Notes: generated by a model from the letters alone, not told the origin. A stretch of DNA of 64,000 bases from Aliarcobacter sp017996075 (GCF_051062515.1 NZ_JAMXEK010000004.1); one strand, 5' to 3'; counted from the first letter of the stretch, positions 25,962 to 35,380 are shown. Made by a program: numbers and translations.

Positions 25962-26524
25962 TTGGCAAATATATACAAATGTAAACTAAATTGTAAAATA
26001 GTCAAATTACTTTACATTTAAAATCTATTAGTGTAAAAACCTTAACAATAAAAAATATTATTAACCTAAAAAATAGATTGAAAATCATTAATATAAATTT
26101 TAATAAAAAATAATATTACAAAATGCAATAAAAATAAGAAATATTTTTTTTATATAGTATAATTTAAAGATATGGTTTTCGTAGTTTATTTAAAAAAGAT
26201 CTAAAGGTAATTATAGATTAAATAAGGTTTTTATTTAAATTATATTGTTACAAAGTTTTTGTAAAAACTCAATTTTTTACTATTTACATAGAGATTAACT
26301 CTCTATAATCAACTACTTTTAAATCAAATTTTTTTATTAATAAATATATTTAAAAATCAAATCCATTTATAGGAGGTTAAAAATAATTAAGAATTAACTC
26401 GTATGAGCAAAAAATAAATTTTTCTCAATAGCCTTTGTTGTCTTGTAACTAGAATTACAATGTTAAATTTTTTAGCAAAATATAATTAAAAAATTATATC
26501 TTGTTAATCTGAAAAGGATATAAA
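25962..26524 (+). other. 563-base noncoding region before the recombinase module
   Basis: No gene is visible. Contents in order: AAATGTAAA (25977-25985) inverted to TTTACATTT (26011-26019); TATTACAAAATGCAATA (26114-26130), nearly identical to the polymerase operator; TATAAT (26158-26163), a likely -10 box; a small hairpin ATAGAG/CTCTAT (26288-26306); an isolated AGGAGG (26371-26376) not followed by a usable start codon; and TTGTAA-CTAGAA-TTACAA (26443-26460), an inverted repeat with a 6-base spacer like a recombinase crossover site. If the -10 box is real, the transcript has a leader of about 350 bases. Confidence 0.5.
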
Positions 26525-27046
26525 ATGAAATTAGTAGAGATTAAAATTAGTGAATTATTTAAAGTTGTACCACTCGATAAATTAGCTACAAAAGATGAAT
26601 ATGAAAAATATAGAAATTTAGTTAATTCTTTTAAAGATATTAAAAATGATTTAAACTGTTTTAACTATTTTAACATTCAAATTGTTGTTAACAACAATGA
26701 TGATTTAATAATTAAGGCAAATCAAATTGTTGAGGTATTAAATAAAGAGCAATGTTGTCTTTTAAGAGTTATTTATAATCAATATGAGCATGATTTTATT
26801 GATAAACAAGTATATGTAACATTAATTAGAAAGGGTGAAGTTGATATATTTAAATATAATTTATATACAGAACTATTAAAAATAGCAAATTTTATAGAAG
26901 ATGGAAAATTAAATTTAAAAATTTCAAACAAAAAGATTGAAAAAATGTTTAAAGATAATTATGAAGATATTACAAATTTATTTAAGATTAAAAAAGAAAA
27001 TATAAATTTAAGAAAACTATTTTTTGAAGGCTCTAAAAAAACTTAA
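26525..27046 (+). CDS. Unknown 173-residue protein, first gene of the recombinase module
   Basis: I do not recognise a family. The sequence is Lys/Asn/Ile-rich, soluble, with mixed strands in the first half (FNIQIVVNNNDDLIIKA) and helices in the second (LKISNKKIEKMFKDN). There is no HTH or catalytic motif that I can see. AAAAGGAT precedes the ATG. It lies 52 bases before the first large recombinase, so it is probably part of the same mobile module, possibly a recombination-directionality or accessory factor; that role is only inference from position. Confidence 0.65.
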   Translation: MKLVEIKISELFKVVPLDKLATKDEYEKYRNLVNSFKDIKNDLNCFNYFNIQIVVNNNDDLIIKANQIVEVLNKEQCCLLRVIYNQYEHDFIDKQVYVTLIRKGEVDIFKYNLYTELLKIANFIEDGKLNLKISNKKIEKMFKDNYEDITNLFKIKKENINLRKLFFEGSKKT

Positions 27047-27098
27047 AATAGTTCTACTAATAATTGTTCTAATCAAACTGTTTTAAAAGGATAAACAA

Positions 27099-29459
27099 AT
27101 GACTTGTGAAGATTATTTTGAGCTAATGAATTTAGTAGCAGATAACGAAGAGATAAAAAAATTAAAAGCTAAATTGTCAAAATATGAAGTTAATAATAAA
27201 TTAATAGATTATTGTAAAAGCATGAAAGAAGTTTTAGATAATTATCCAATTATAAATGATAATTCGTTGTTTTTTGATAAGATAGTTTTTAATTACCTTC
27301 ATGTTATTGATCTATATTTTGTACAAAAAAAGCAAAAAAACCCTAAATGTAGCGATACTATTGATAATTTTTTCAATACAGCAATAAGAATTTTAGAGTT
27401 TGCAATATTTATTAAACATAATGATATTAGTGATTTTGAGGAAATTTATTTTAATACAGAAAATGTTAATAGCTGTTTTTTTAAACATTTTATCTCAATA
27501 AAAGATTATATTGAAAAATTTTATAAGGATAGATTTTATATATCAAAAGATATAGAAAACAGATTTAAAGTAACTATTTTTCTAGGTCATGATTTTAAAT
27601 ATATTCCAACATCAATACCTAGATCTCCATTTGGCAATAATAACTATAGTGTTGATTGGTTTGAAAGATATTTTAAATTAAGCGATAAAGAAGCAGATAT
27701 TCAAATACACGAAGTTTTTAGTGGAAAAGGATCTAAGACTTCTAATAACATTCATGGAGACAGAAGGTCAAAAGAAGCCAGAAATGGTTCATTTGATACT
27801 AATAAAGAGATTGAAGATACAGCAGTTTCAAGTATAGGTGATATGAATCTTGAATCTTATGATGAAAGGTATGAAAGTAATTCAAGACAGAATGAAAATA
27901 AATCTATTTTACTTGTAAAACAAGAAGATATGGATGACACATTATTAGAAGATGAAAATATTAAAGAAATTTCTAAATTGACAAAATTAAAAAAACTATC
28001 TAATTATAAAAATATACAAATTGGTAAATTTATAAGTAGCAGTATTGCTAAAAAAGAGATGTTTTTAGAATCTAAAGCTCCTAATTTAGAAATATTATCT
28101 GAATTAGTTAAAAATATTTTAAATGGTAATAATTGGCATGAATATGTTATATCAGTAGCTATTTTTACAGGTATCAAAATAGAAAATCTATTTTTAGCAT
28201 TAATTGATTATCCAATTATTGATAAATTAGTAGATATAGAAATTTCAGACCAAAGTATTATTTTTTATATTGATAAAACTTCATTTGCACAGAATATTAT
28301 AATAGATGAGCAAATTGTAAAAGAGGTTGATAATGAAAAATTTATAGTTTTTTTACCAGATTTTTTATTTAAAATGACTAAATTTATAAAAGAAGAGTTA
28401 GAAATTCTAATTAAAGCTAAAAGAGAAAAAGGTAAAAGTTTAGATTCTTCATTTTTTGAAAATTTATTGAAAGAGGAGCTAAAAAATATAAAAAATGTCT
28501 TTAAAGATAATATAGATAAATTAAGTAAAAATGTTTCTAATTTGAATATTAATAATATTCATCGAGTATTTTATTACTATTTTCATAAGTTTAGTGATAA
28601 AACTGATATTGGAATATTAACTAATAAATTATCTAAAACTGATGAAGTAAAAGTACGATATACAATTAGACTGCAAAGATTGCATATTTTTGAGGATTGG
28701 ATTAATAAATTGTATCAAAAATTAACTAACAACCATTCAACATCAAAATCTTATGATATATCAAAAATTAAATATTCTGGTTCTCCAAAATATGTAGAAA
28801 ATATTGTTTTTAGGGCTTTTTTAATTAGTTTAAAATCTTTAAAGTTATATGATGAGATTCAAAGATTTAATATTTTAATGATAATTATTAGATATTCACT
28901 TTCAATTTTATTAGCAACAAGAGAGTATAGGCACTCTTGTAATTTATCTAACTATTCACAAAAATATTCAATTTTGTTAATACATGAAAAAGCAAAAGAT
29001 ATAAATAGTTCAAAAAGATTAATACCTTTAACAAAAAGAGCAAAAGAGTATATAGAGTTATTTTACAAGCTTAAAGAAAAATATAATATCAAATCAAAGA
29101 TGCCTATATTGTTGATAGATAATTCAGGTGTGTTAGAAGAAAAAGATATGAGCAGAAAATCAATATTAGATTTTTTACAAAAGTCTTTTAAAAATCATAG
29201 ATTAACTTCAATAGAACAATTTGTAAAAGGTTCAGATTTAAATTTAGGTAGGCATGTATTCTCCACAGAGGCTATAAACTATTCATTTAATAAGGAATTT
29301 ACAAATGAATTTCTAGGACACTATTCAAAAGCACAATTAGGTTTTGGAATGTATAGTAATTTTGATGTAAAAAAGTATATAGATGAGACAAGAGCTTTTA
29401 TGGAAAAAATAGAAGATGATTTTTTTCCAAAAGAGATCTCAATTGAGGATTTAATATGA
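27099..29459 (+). CDS. Large tyrosine recombinase, 786 residues
   Basis: About the last 200 residues form a tyrosine-recombinase catalytic domain: arm I arginine in LLATREYRHS, a lysine/beta-hairpin region HEKAKDINSSKRLIPLT, box II LNLGRHVFSTEA, LGHYS and the nucleophile tyrosine in GFGMYSNFD. The first histidine of the HxxR box is replaced (NLGR). This pattern, GRH...LGH...G..YS, is what I recall from the large integrases in multi-integrase genomic islands. The N-terminal 550 residues are unfamiliar and include a charged, probably disordered linker (about residues 205-290). It is twice the usual integrase length. Its stop overlaps the next start by four bases. Confidence 0.75.
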   Translation: MTCEDYFELMNLVADNEEIKKLKAKLSKYEVNNKLIDYCKSMKEVLDNYPIINDNSLFFDKIVFNYLHVIDLYFVQKKQKNPKCSDTIDNFFNTAIRILEFAIFIKHNDISDFEEIYFNTENVNSCFFKHFISIKDYIEKFYKDRFYISKDIENRFKVTIFLGHDFKYIPTSIPRSPFGNNNYSVDWFERYFKLSDKEADIQIHEVFSGKGSKTSNNIHGDRRSKEARNGSFDTNKEIEDTAVSSIGDMNLESYDERYESNSRQNENKSILLVKQEDMDDTLLEDENIKEISKLTKLKKLSNYKNIQIGKFISSSIAKKEMFLESKAPNLEILSELVKNILNGNNWHEYVISVAIFTGIKIENLFLALIDYPIIDKLVDIEISDQSIIFYIDKTSFAQNIIIDEQIVKEVDNEKFIVFLPDFLFKMTKFIKEELEILIKAKREKGKSLDSSFFENLLKEELKNIKNVFKDNIDKLSKNVSNLNINNIHRVFYYYFHKFSDKTDIGILTNKLSKTDEVKVRYTIRLQRLHIFEDWINKLYQKLTNNHSTSKSYDISKIKYSGSPKYVENIVFRAFLISLKSLKLYDEIQRFNILMIIIRYSLSILLATREYRHSCNLSNYSQKYSILLIHEKAKDINSSKRLIPLTKRAKEYIELFYKLKEKYNIKSKMPILLIDNSGVLEEKDMSRKSILDFLQKSFKNHRLTSIEQFVKGSDLNLGRHVFSTEAINYSFNKEFTNEFLGHYSKAQLGFGMYSNFDVKKYIDETRAFMEKIEDDFFPKEISIEDLI

Positions 29460-31858
29460 AAAATAGTATGTTTAAAGAGTGTTTAGAAAACACAAGAATC
29501 AAATTTAAAGAGTATTTAGCAGAAGAAACAATTAAACTATTAAAAGATATTAAAAAAAAAGAACAAACAGAAAATAATAAAAATAGATTAATAGTTCTAA
29601 AAGAAATAAAAAATTTAAGTGATTTAAAATCTTCACAAAATCTAAAAGTATCAAGAGGCATGGAAGATAATGAAATTATAAAAACTTTACAAAAATTAAA
29701 AAATATACAAACTATAAAAGAAAATATTATGCATCTATTACTACATAATGTGAATGAAGATAATCATTTTAAAAATAATAAAATCTATTTAGATATGACA
29801 CTTTACATAGAATTAAGTAAAAATAAATACTTTAAAAAGAATGCATTACTTGTGCATAATTTAATAAAAAAATTAATGAATAAATCGATTATTTCAAAAA
29901 GCTCTTATAATTATCCAAAAAATAATGTTTTATTTACTACAAATCCATTGAACACACCTTTTGTAAATCTGGATTTAGTAAAGTATGATAAAGTAATTTA
30001 TCTTAGAGATGAGCTAATAGAATCTCTAGAAGAGTTCGACTTTAAAGATATAAATTTAGAAAAAGAGATCAAATTATTTATATTTTTAAAACTATTTTTA
30101 ATTCAGAAAATACCAAATAGTTATTTTGAATATTTAACAAGAGATAATATATTGTACTTGAAAGATCAAGTAGTTTTGATAGTAAAAGAGATTAATAAAA
30201 ATGATTTAGATGAAACAGAAGATTATAAAAATCTTGAAAATATTTTTATACCACTACATACAATTATATTTGATAAGTTCGCTTCAAAAATTTTAAATAG
30301 AATTTTTCCAAAAAATATTTCAAATTTATTTGATAATACTAGTTATATATTTAGCAATGAGTATGAATATTATGATAAAGAATTAATAAGATATTTGAAA
30401 AAACATGAACTTGATATTAAAACTATAAGAGGTTCAATAAAATTTGAGTATGAATTAAATAATACTCCTTTGACAATGAGTTTAAAAACTCAATTTAGGT
30501 ATCCAAAAATAAGTTTATTAGAGATCGAAAAGTTGTATCCCGAGAGTGTAAAAAAAGAGCTTCTAGATATTGAAAGAAATAATATTAGAATATATAAAGG
30601 TAATAATGAAAAATTTGATTTAGATGATGATAATGATGATGAGCTTGAGATTCAAGCATTTTTAAAAATTAACTATGAACTTTATGAAGAGTTTAGAAAT
30701 ATAATAAAAGTTCCAAATAGTAAAATATATTATAAATCAAAACAAAAAATAAAGTCAGTGTCTAGTGAAGCTATGAATAATACATTAGCTAAGTATTTGA
30801 AAAATTGGTATTCGTTTATACAACTAAACAAAGACAAATCTTTTGAGTTAGTTCCAATTTTTTTATATGTTGAAAAATTATTAGCAAAAGTTGATAGAAA
30901 ATATAAGGCTAATAATAATCAATCAAATGAAAATAATCAGCCCCTTTATAAATCAATAAAATATTCAACCTTACAAAAATATCTGAATGTACTTTTTCAT
31001 TACTGCTTTGATATCCTAGTTAAATCAGTTGACAAGAAGGAGGCCTTAAAAAAGATTGATTTTAAATTAAAAAATAGTAATTTAAATCCAAAGGTTCAAA
31101 TTGAGTATCAAAAAATTATAGTTAAATTTCTAAATGAAGAGTTGAATTTAGATCTAGACAGAATAAAAAGTACAATTAATTGTAGTAGATCAATTATTTT
31201 TGAGGATGAGTTGGATCTCATAGTTGATACACTAATAAAAAAAGATAAAAAAAATTACAAATCTTATATTTTGACACATAAAAGAGCTGTTTTTGTAATA
31301 TTAGCATACTATACAGGATTGAGAAAAAATGAATTAATATCAAGAACATTAAGAGATTTTTTATATATTAAAAGAAAAGGTGTTGATAATAAATTTTATA
31401 TAAATGTTGATAAAAAGGGTGTAGATAAGATAAATAAAGAGGAGGGAAAAGAGATTGTTTCATTGAAAAATAGAAATGCTATAAGATCATTTGAGTTTGA
31501 AATAACAAATGCTAAGCATTTAGAGATTGTAAAAAATTATTATTATAGATTAATGTCAGAAAATATAACTTTTTTATTTCCAAGAACTTCTTTTAGTGAA
31601 TCGGTTTCAAGAAACAGTGTTATTAAATTCGGTGATATGGATAAAATTAATGAGATTTTACAAAATATTACAAATAGATATACTGTAATTCATTCTTTTA
31701 GACACACATATGTTACTAATGAATTAAATAAAATTATAAATTCTAAAAACAAGAAAATTGAGGATATATTTGATTTGACTGTAAGAATAGGACATGGTAT
31801 GGTAGAGACAACTTTATCTCACTATGCACATTTGGATTTTTTTAGTTTGTTTGAATGA
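29456..31858 (+). CDS. Large tyrosine recombinase, 800 residues
   Basis: The C-terminal domain has the full R-H-R-H-Y set: YTGLRKNEL, HSFRHTYVT, RIGHGMVETTLSHYAH. The preceding 600 residues are unfamiliar; a segment before the catalytic domain (about residues 480-580) resembles a SAM-like core-binding domain, and an acidic patch DLDDDNDDELE sits near residue 390. The start is ATG 29456 in an ATGA overlap with the first recombinase, so the two are made together and may act as a heteromeric recombinase. Confidence 0.82.
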   Translation: MKNSMFKECLENTRIKFKEYLAEETIKLLKDIKKKEQTENNKNRLIVLKEIKNLSDLKSSQNLKVSRGMEDNEIIKTLQKLKNIQTIKENIMHLLLHNVNEDNHFKNNKIYLDMTLYIELSKNKYFKKNALLVHNLIKKLMNKSIISKSSYNYPKNNVLFTTNPLNTPFVNLDLVKYDKVIYLRDELIESLEEFDFKDINLEKEIKLFIFLKLFLIQKIPNSYFEYLTRDNILYLKDQVVLIVKEINKNDLDETEDYKNLENIFIPLHTIIFDKFASKILNRIFPKNISNLFDNTSYIFSNEYEYYDKELIRYLKKHELDIKTIRGSIKFEYELNNTPLTMSLKTQFRYPKISLLEIEKLYPESVKKELLDIERNNIRIYKGNNEKFDLDDDNDDELEIQAFLKINYELYEEFRNIIKVPNSKIYYKSKQKIKSVSSEAMNNTLAKYLKNWYSFIQLNKDKSFELVPIFLYVEKLLAKVDRKYKANNNQSNENNQPLYKSIKYSTLQKYLNVLFHYCFDILVKSVDKKEALKKIDFKLKNSNLNPKVQIEYQKIIVKFLNEELNLDLDRIKSTINCSRSIIFEDELDLIVDTLIKKDKKNYKSYILTHKRAVFVILAYYTGLRKNELISRTLRDFLYIKRKGVDNKFYINVDKKGVDKINKEEGKEIVSLKNRNAIRSFEFEITNAKHLEIVKNYYYRLMSENITFLFPRTSFSESVSRNSVIKFGDMDKINEILQNITNRYTVIHSFRHTYVTNELNKIINSKNKKIEDIFDLTVRIGHGMVETTLSHYAHLDFFSLFE

Positions 31859-32145
31859 TTTTAGATTATTTAAATATAGATTTTTAAGATTTAAATGTAT
31901 AATAAATATTTGAAATAATGGAGAATTAAACATAATCAATGTTGAGGTTATTTAAAATGTAGTATATTAAAAATATGCAAAAAATTTAAAATAGTTGAGG
32001 CATAATTTGAAATTAGTTAAAAATAATTTTAGTTTAGATACATAAAATTTCAATATAAATAATCTTTGTCTTATAAATTACTTAAGAGTGTTCAAAGATT
32101 AAACAAGGCAAAATTCACACTCAATTTTAAAGGGGAATTAAGATT
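31859..32145 (+). other. Noncoding spacer before the polysaccharide cluster
   Basis: Very A/T-rich, no gene seen. It holds two related short words, TGTTGAGGTTATTT (about 31938-31951) and AGTTGAGGCATAATTT, and AGATTAAACAAGG (32096-32108), which matches AGATTAAATAAGG at 26215-26227 on the other side of the recombinase module at 12 of 13 bases. The promoter of the cluster should lie here; CTTATAAAT near 32069 is a possible -10. Confidence 0.35.
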
Positions 32146-32475
32146 TTGAATCAAGAAGAGATAGAACTAAAAATTCTAAGAAGTGTAGATAAAGTCACAA
32201 GCCAAAGAACAATAGCAGATGAGATAGGCTATAGCTTGGGAAAAGTAAATTATGTACTTAAAAACTTAATTGATAAAAGTCTTATAAAAACTCAAAGATT
32301 TGTAAACTCAGAAAATAAAATCCAATATAAATATTTACTTACGCCAAAAGGTATAAAAGAGAAAATAGAGATTACAGAAAAGTTTATTGCTATAAAAAAG
32401 GCTGAGTATGATGAGCTTCAAGAGCAAGTTAAAGAATATCATAAAAAGTATGATCTTAAAGATAAATTTATATAG
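32146..32475 (+). CDS. EPS-associated MarR-family transcriptional regulator
   Basis: A 109-residue winged-helix protein (HTH about residues 18-45, SQRTIADEIGYSLGKVNYVL) with a C-terminal helical tail, matching the small MarR-type regulators that head exopolysaccharide/O-antigen clusters. Start is TTG 32146 with AGGGGA about eight bases upstream. It is the first gene of the cluster, 15 bases before the sugar dehydrogenase, and probably regulates it and itself. Confidence 0.8.
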   Translation: MNQEEIELKILRSVDKVTSQRTIADEIGYSLGKVNYVLKNLIDKSLIKTQRFVNSENKIQYKYLLTPKGIKEKIEITEKFIAIKKAEYDELQEQVKEYHKKYDLKDKFI

Positions 32476-32490
32476 ATAAAAGGTGAAAAA

Positions 32491-33759
32491 TTGAAAGATA
32501 AAATATGTATTATAGGGCTTGGATATGTAGGATTGCCTCTGGCTCATGCTTTTAGTTCAAAATATGATGTTGTTGGTTTTGATATAAATAAAGAAAGAAT
32601 TGATGAACTTAATAACTTTTTTGATAGAACCTTAGAATTAGATGAAAATCAAATGAAAGAAGCTATTAAAAATGGTATGAAATTTACTTTAAGTATTGAA
32701 GATATAAAAGATTGCAATATTTATATAGTTACAGTTCCAACTCCTATAAAAGATAATAATGATCCTGATTTAACTCCTCTTATAAAATCAAGTGAAACAG
32801 TTGCAAAAGTTTTAAAACAAAATGATATAGTAATTTATGAAAGTACTGTTTATCCAGGAGTTACTGAAGAGATTTGTGTTCCTGTTCTTGAAAAATTCTC
32901 AAATTTAAAATTTAATAATGGATTTTTCTGTGGGTATAGTCCTGAAAGAATTAATCCAGGTGATAAAGAGCATACAGTTACAAAAATATTAAAAATCACA
33001 AGTGGAAGTACTTCTGAAATAGCTAAAAAAGTTGATGAGTTATATAAATCTATAATTACAGCTGGAACACATTTAGCAGCTTCAATTAAAGTTGCAGAAG
33101 CTGCAAAAGTTATTGAAAATACACAAAGAGATGTAAATATAGCTTTAATAAATGAACTTGCTATGATTTTTGATTTGATGGATATAAATACACAAGATGT
33201 TATAGAAGCAGCTGCAACTAAATGGAATTTTATAAAACTTTTTCCAGGTCTTGTTGGTGGTCACTGTATCGGAGTTGATCCATATTATCTTACTCATAAA
33301 GCACAAAGTTTAGGTTATATGCCAAACTTAATTTTAGGCGCAAGACAAATAAACAATAGTATTAGTAAATATATAGCTGATAAAGCTTTAAAATTAATGG
33401 TTACAGAAAATAAAAAGTTAAATGGATCAAATGTATTAATTCTTGGAGCTACATTTAAAGAAAACTGTCCTGATATGAGGAATTCAAAAGTTTTTGATAT
33501 TATAAAAGAACTTGAAGAGTTTAAATGTAATGTTGAAGTATATGATTACTGGATAGACGAGAGTGATAAAAAAACAAAACCTTTAAATTTCTTAGAGAGT
33601 TTACCACTAAATAGTGAAAGATATGATGCAATTATAGTTGCCGTAAATCATGATAAATTTAAAGATATAACTACTAGTGATTATAGAGGTATGTCAAGAG
33701 GTGAACCTATAGTTTTAGATGTAAAAGGTATTGTTGAAAAACCTACTTGGAGGTTATAG
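32491..33759 (+). CDS. tviB: UDP-N-acetylglucosamine 6-dehydrogenase (TviB/VipA-like)
   Basis: A 422-residue NAD-dependent nucleotide-sugar dehydrogenase. Visible are the Rossmann motif IIGLGYVGLPLA (residues 6-17), YSPERINPGD, and the catalytic-cysteine loop GLVGGHCIGVDPYYL. The sequence follows the Salmonella Vi-antigen protein TviB closely as I recall it. It would oxidise UDP-GlcNAc to UDP-GlcNAcA, feeding WbpB/E/D-type enzymes encoded next. Start is TTG 32491 with AAAAGGTG upstream. The stop codon lies inside a short repeat at 33755-33789. UDP-GalNAc as substrate cannot be excluded. Confidence 0.88.
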   Translation: MKDKICIIGLGYVGLPLAHAFSSKYDVVGFDINKERIDELNNFFDRTLELDENQMKEAIKNGMKFTLSIEDIKDCNIYIVTVPTPIKDNNDPDLTPLIKSSETVAKVLKQNDIVIYESTVYPGVTEEICVPVLEKFSNLKFNNGFFCGYSPERINPGDKEHTVTKILKITSGSTSEIAKKVDELYKSIITAGTHLAASIKVAEAAKVIENTQRDVNIALINELAMIFDLMDINTQDVIEAAATKWNFIKLFPGLVGGHCIGVDPYYLTHKAQSLGYMPNLILGARQINNSISKYIADKALKLMVTENKKLNGSNVLILGATFKENCPDMRNSKVFDIIKELEEFKCNVEVYDYWIDESDKKTKPLNFLESLPLNSERYDAIIVAVNHDKFKDITTSDYRGMSRGEPIVLDVKGIVEKPTWRL

Positions 33760-33789
33760 TTTTTAGTTTTTGGTTTATAGTTTTTAGTT
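33755..33789 (+). repeat. Tandem TATAGTTTTTAGTT repeat
   Basis: The 14-mer TATAGTTTTTAGTT occurs at 33755-33768 and 33776-33789 (period 21), the first copy containing the tviB stop. This low-complexity spacer is unlike the tight junctions elsewhere in the cluster. Confidence 0.6.
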
Positions 33790-33813
33790 AGAAGAAGGGA
33801 AAAGGAAGAAAAT

Positions 33814-34770
33814 ATGAAAAATTTTGCACTTATTGGAGCAAGCGGTTACATTGCACCTAGACATATGAAAGCTATAAAAGAGACAGGAAATGATCTTGTT
33901 GTTGCTATGGATACTTATGATGGTATTGGAATAATGGATAGTAATTTTCCACAAGCTGATTTTTTTACAGAGTTTGAAAGATTTAGTGCCTTTGTAGATA
34001 GTTTCAAAAGATATGGCAATAAAATAGATTATATGGCTATTACTACACCAAACTATTTACATGATAGTCATATTAGATTTGCTTTAAAAAGCGGTTCAAA
34101 TGCTATTTGTGAAAAACCATTAGTTTTAAATCCAAAACAAATAGATGAGTTAAAAGTAGTAGAAAATGAAAATGGTAAAAAAGTTTATACAATCCTTCAA
34201 TTAAGACTTCATGACTCTATAATTGCTTTAAAAGAAAAGATTTCAAAAGAATTAGAAAAAGACCCTTCAAAAGTTTATGATATAGATTTAACTTATCTTA
34301 CAAGCAGAGGAAAATGGTATTTTGAATCTTGGAAAGGCGATGAGTCAAAAAGTGGTGGAATAGCATCAAATATTGGAGTTCATTTTTTTGATATGTTATC
34401 TTGGATATTTGGAGAGTTACAAGAAAATGTAGTTTATTTAAAAGAAGCAGATGTGAATGCTGGATTTATGAAACTAAAAAATGCAAATGTGAGATGGTTC
34501 TTATCTGTAAATTATAATTATATTCCAGAAGATATAAAAGCTACTGGTAAAACTACTTTTAGAAGTATCACTGTAGATGGTGAAGAGTTTGAATTTAGTG
34601 AAGGTTTTACAGATTTACACACAAAATCATATAATGATATTTTAAATGGTGGTGGATTTGGACTTGATGATGCAAAAAATTCAATAGTAATAGTTTCAGA
34701 TATTAGAAAAATGAATACAGTACCTTTAGATGAAAAAGCTCATCCATTTTGTAAAAAAGTTTTAGGATAA
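33814..34770 (+). CDS. wbpB: UDP-GlcNAcA 3-dehydrogenase (WbpB/WlbA-like)
   Basis: A 318-residue Gfo/Idh/MocA oxidoreductase. It begins FALIGASGYIAPRHMKAIK, the WbpB/WlbA signature, and has the family EKPL motif near residue 101 (ICEKPLVLNP) and NIGVHFFDML near 187. It oxidises C3 of UDP-GlcNAcA with NAD, regenerating it with 2-oxoglutarate in characterised homologues, to give the 3-keto sugar that the WbpE-type aminotransferase uses. GGGAAAAGGAAG precedes the ATG. The next gene follows after three bases. Confidence 0.9.
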   Translation: MKNFALIGASGYIAPRHMKAIKETGNDLVVAMDTYDGIGIMDSNFPQADFFTEFERFSAFVDSFKRYGNKIDYMAITTPNYLHDSHIRFALKSGSNAICEKPLVLNPKQIDELKVVENENGKKVYTILQLRLHDSIIALKEKISKELEKDPSKVYDIDLTYLTSRGKWYFESWKGDESKSGGIASNIGVHFFDMLSWIFGELQENVVYLKEADVNAGFMKLKNANVRWFLSVNYNYIPEDIKATGKTTFRSITVDGEEFEFSEGFTDLHTKSYNDILNGGGFGLDDAKNSIVIVSDIRKMNTVPLDEKAHPFCKKVLG

Positions 34771-34773
34771 ATT

Positions 34774-35355
34774 ATGGCATCTTATTTTGCTCATGAATCA
34801 GCGTATGTAGATGACAATGTAAATATAGGTAATAATACTAAAATTTGGCATTTCTCACATATCTTAAGTGGTTCTAAAATTGGAGAAAACTGCTCTTTTG
34901 GTCAAAACTGTGTTGTTGGTCCAAAGGTAAATATAGGAAATGGGGTAAAAGTTCAAAATAATATTTCTATTTATGAAGGTGTAGAAGTAGAAGATGATGT
35001 ATTTTTAGGACCTTCTATGGTATTTACAAATGTTATAAATCCTAGAGCTTTTATAGTTAGACGTGAAGAGTTCAAAAAAACAGTTCTTAAAAAGGGTTGT
35101 AGCATTGGAGCAAATGCAACAGTTGTTTGTGGTGTAACTATTGGTGAGTATGCACTAATTGGTTCAGGAGCTGTTGTAAATAAAGATGTAAAACCATATG
35201 CTTTAATGGTTGGGGTTCCGTGCAAACAAATAGGATGGGTTTCAAAAGCAGGAAATACTTTGAAATTTGATAAAGATGGAATTGCAATTGATAGTTTTGA
35301 TAATTCAAAATATAAAATAGAAAATGGTAATTTAATAGTTTTAGAAAGTAAATAA
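34774..35355 (+). CDS. wbpD: UDP-GlcNAc3NA N-acetyltransferase (WbpD/WlbB-like)
   Basis: A 193-residue left-handed beta-helix acetyltransferase; hexapeptide repeats run from about residue 10 to 140 (VNIGNNTKIW, SKIGENCSFGQNCVVGPKVNIG). It N-acetylates the 3-amino group of UDP-GlcNAc3NA. It sits between the wbpB and wbpE types, completing the set for UDP-GlcNAc3NAcA. Confidence 0.88.
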   Translation: MASYFAHESAYVDDNVNIGNNTKIWHFSHILSGSKIGENCSFGQNCVVGPKVNIGNGVKVQNNISIYEGVEVEDDVFLGPSMVFTNVINPRAFIVRREEFKKTVLKKGCSIGANATVVCGVTIGEYALIGSGAVVNKDVKPYALMVGVPCKQIGWVSKAGNTLKFDKDGIAIDSFDNSKYKIENGNLIVLESK

Positions 35356-35380
35356 AAATAATATTAGGGAAAAAATAAAA

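Larger units (their letters stand above)
26525..31858 (+). mobile_element. Three-gene tyrosine-recombinase element (core)
   Basis: A small unknown gene plus two overlapping giant tyrosine recombinases, flanked on both sides by long AT-rich noncoding DNA, next to a toxin-antitoxin pair and at the border of a polysaccharide cluster. The organisation recalls Tn554-type TnpABC and island integrase triads, but sizes and order differ. No terminal repeats or target duplication could be fixed, so only the gene core is given. Confidence 0.6.

Noticed and set aside
26438..32085. Similarity of TCTTGTAACTAGAATTAC (near 26441) to TCTTATAAATTAC (near 32068) as left and right recombination sites
   Set aside because: Needs gaps to align and the right-hand copy lacks the inverted arms; too weak.
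26215..32108. AGATTAAATAAGG (26215-26227) and AGATTAAACAAGG (32096-32108) as flanking direct repeats of the recombinase element
   Set aside because: Only 13 bases with one mismatch in very AT-rich DNA; could easily be chance, and no matching structure accompanies it.
34971..35225. Minus-strand open frames within wbpD and other cluster genes
   Set aside because: All are antisense to clearly recognisable proteins, with no ribosome site and no recognisable motifs.
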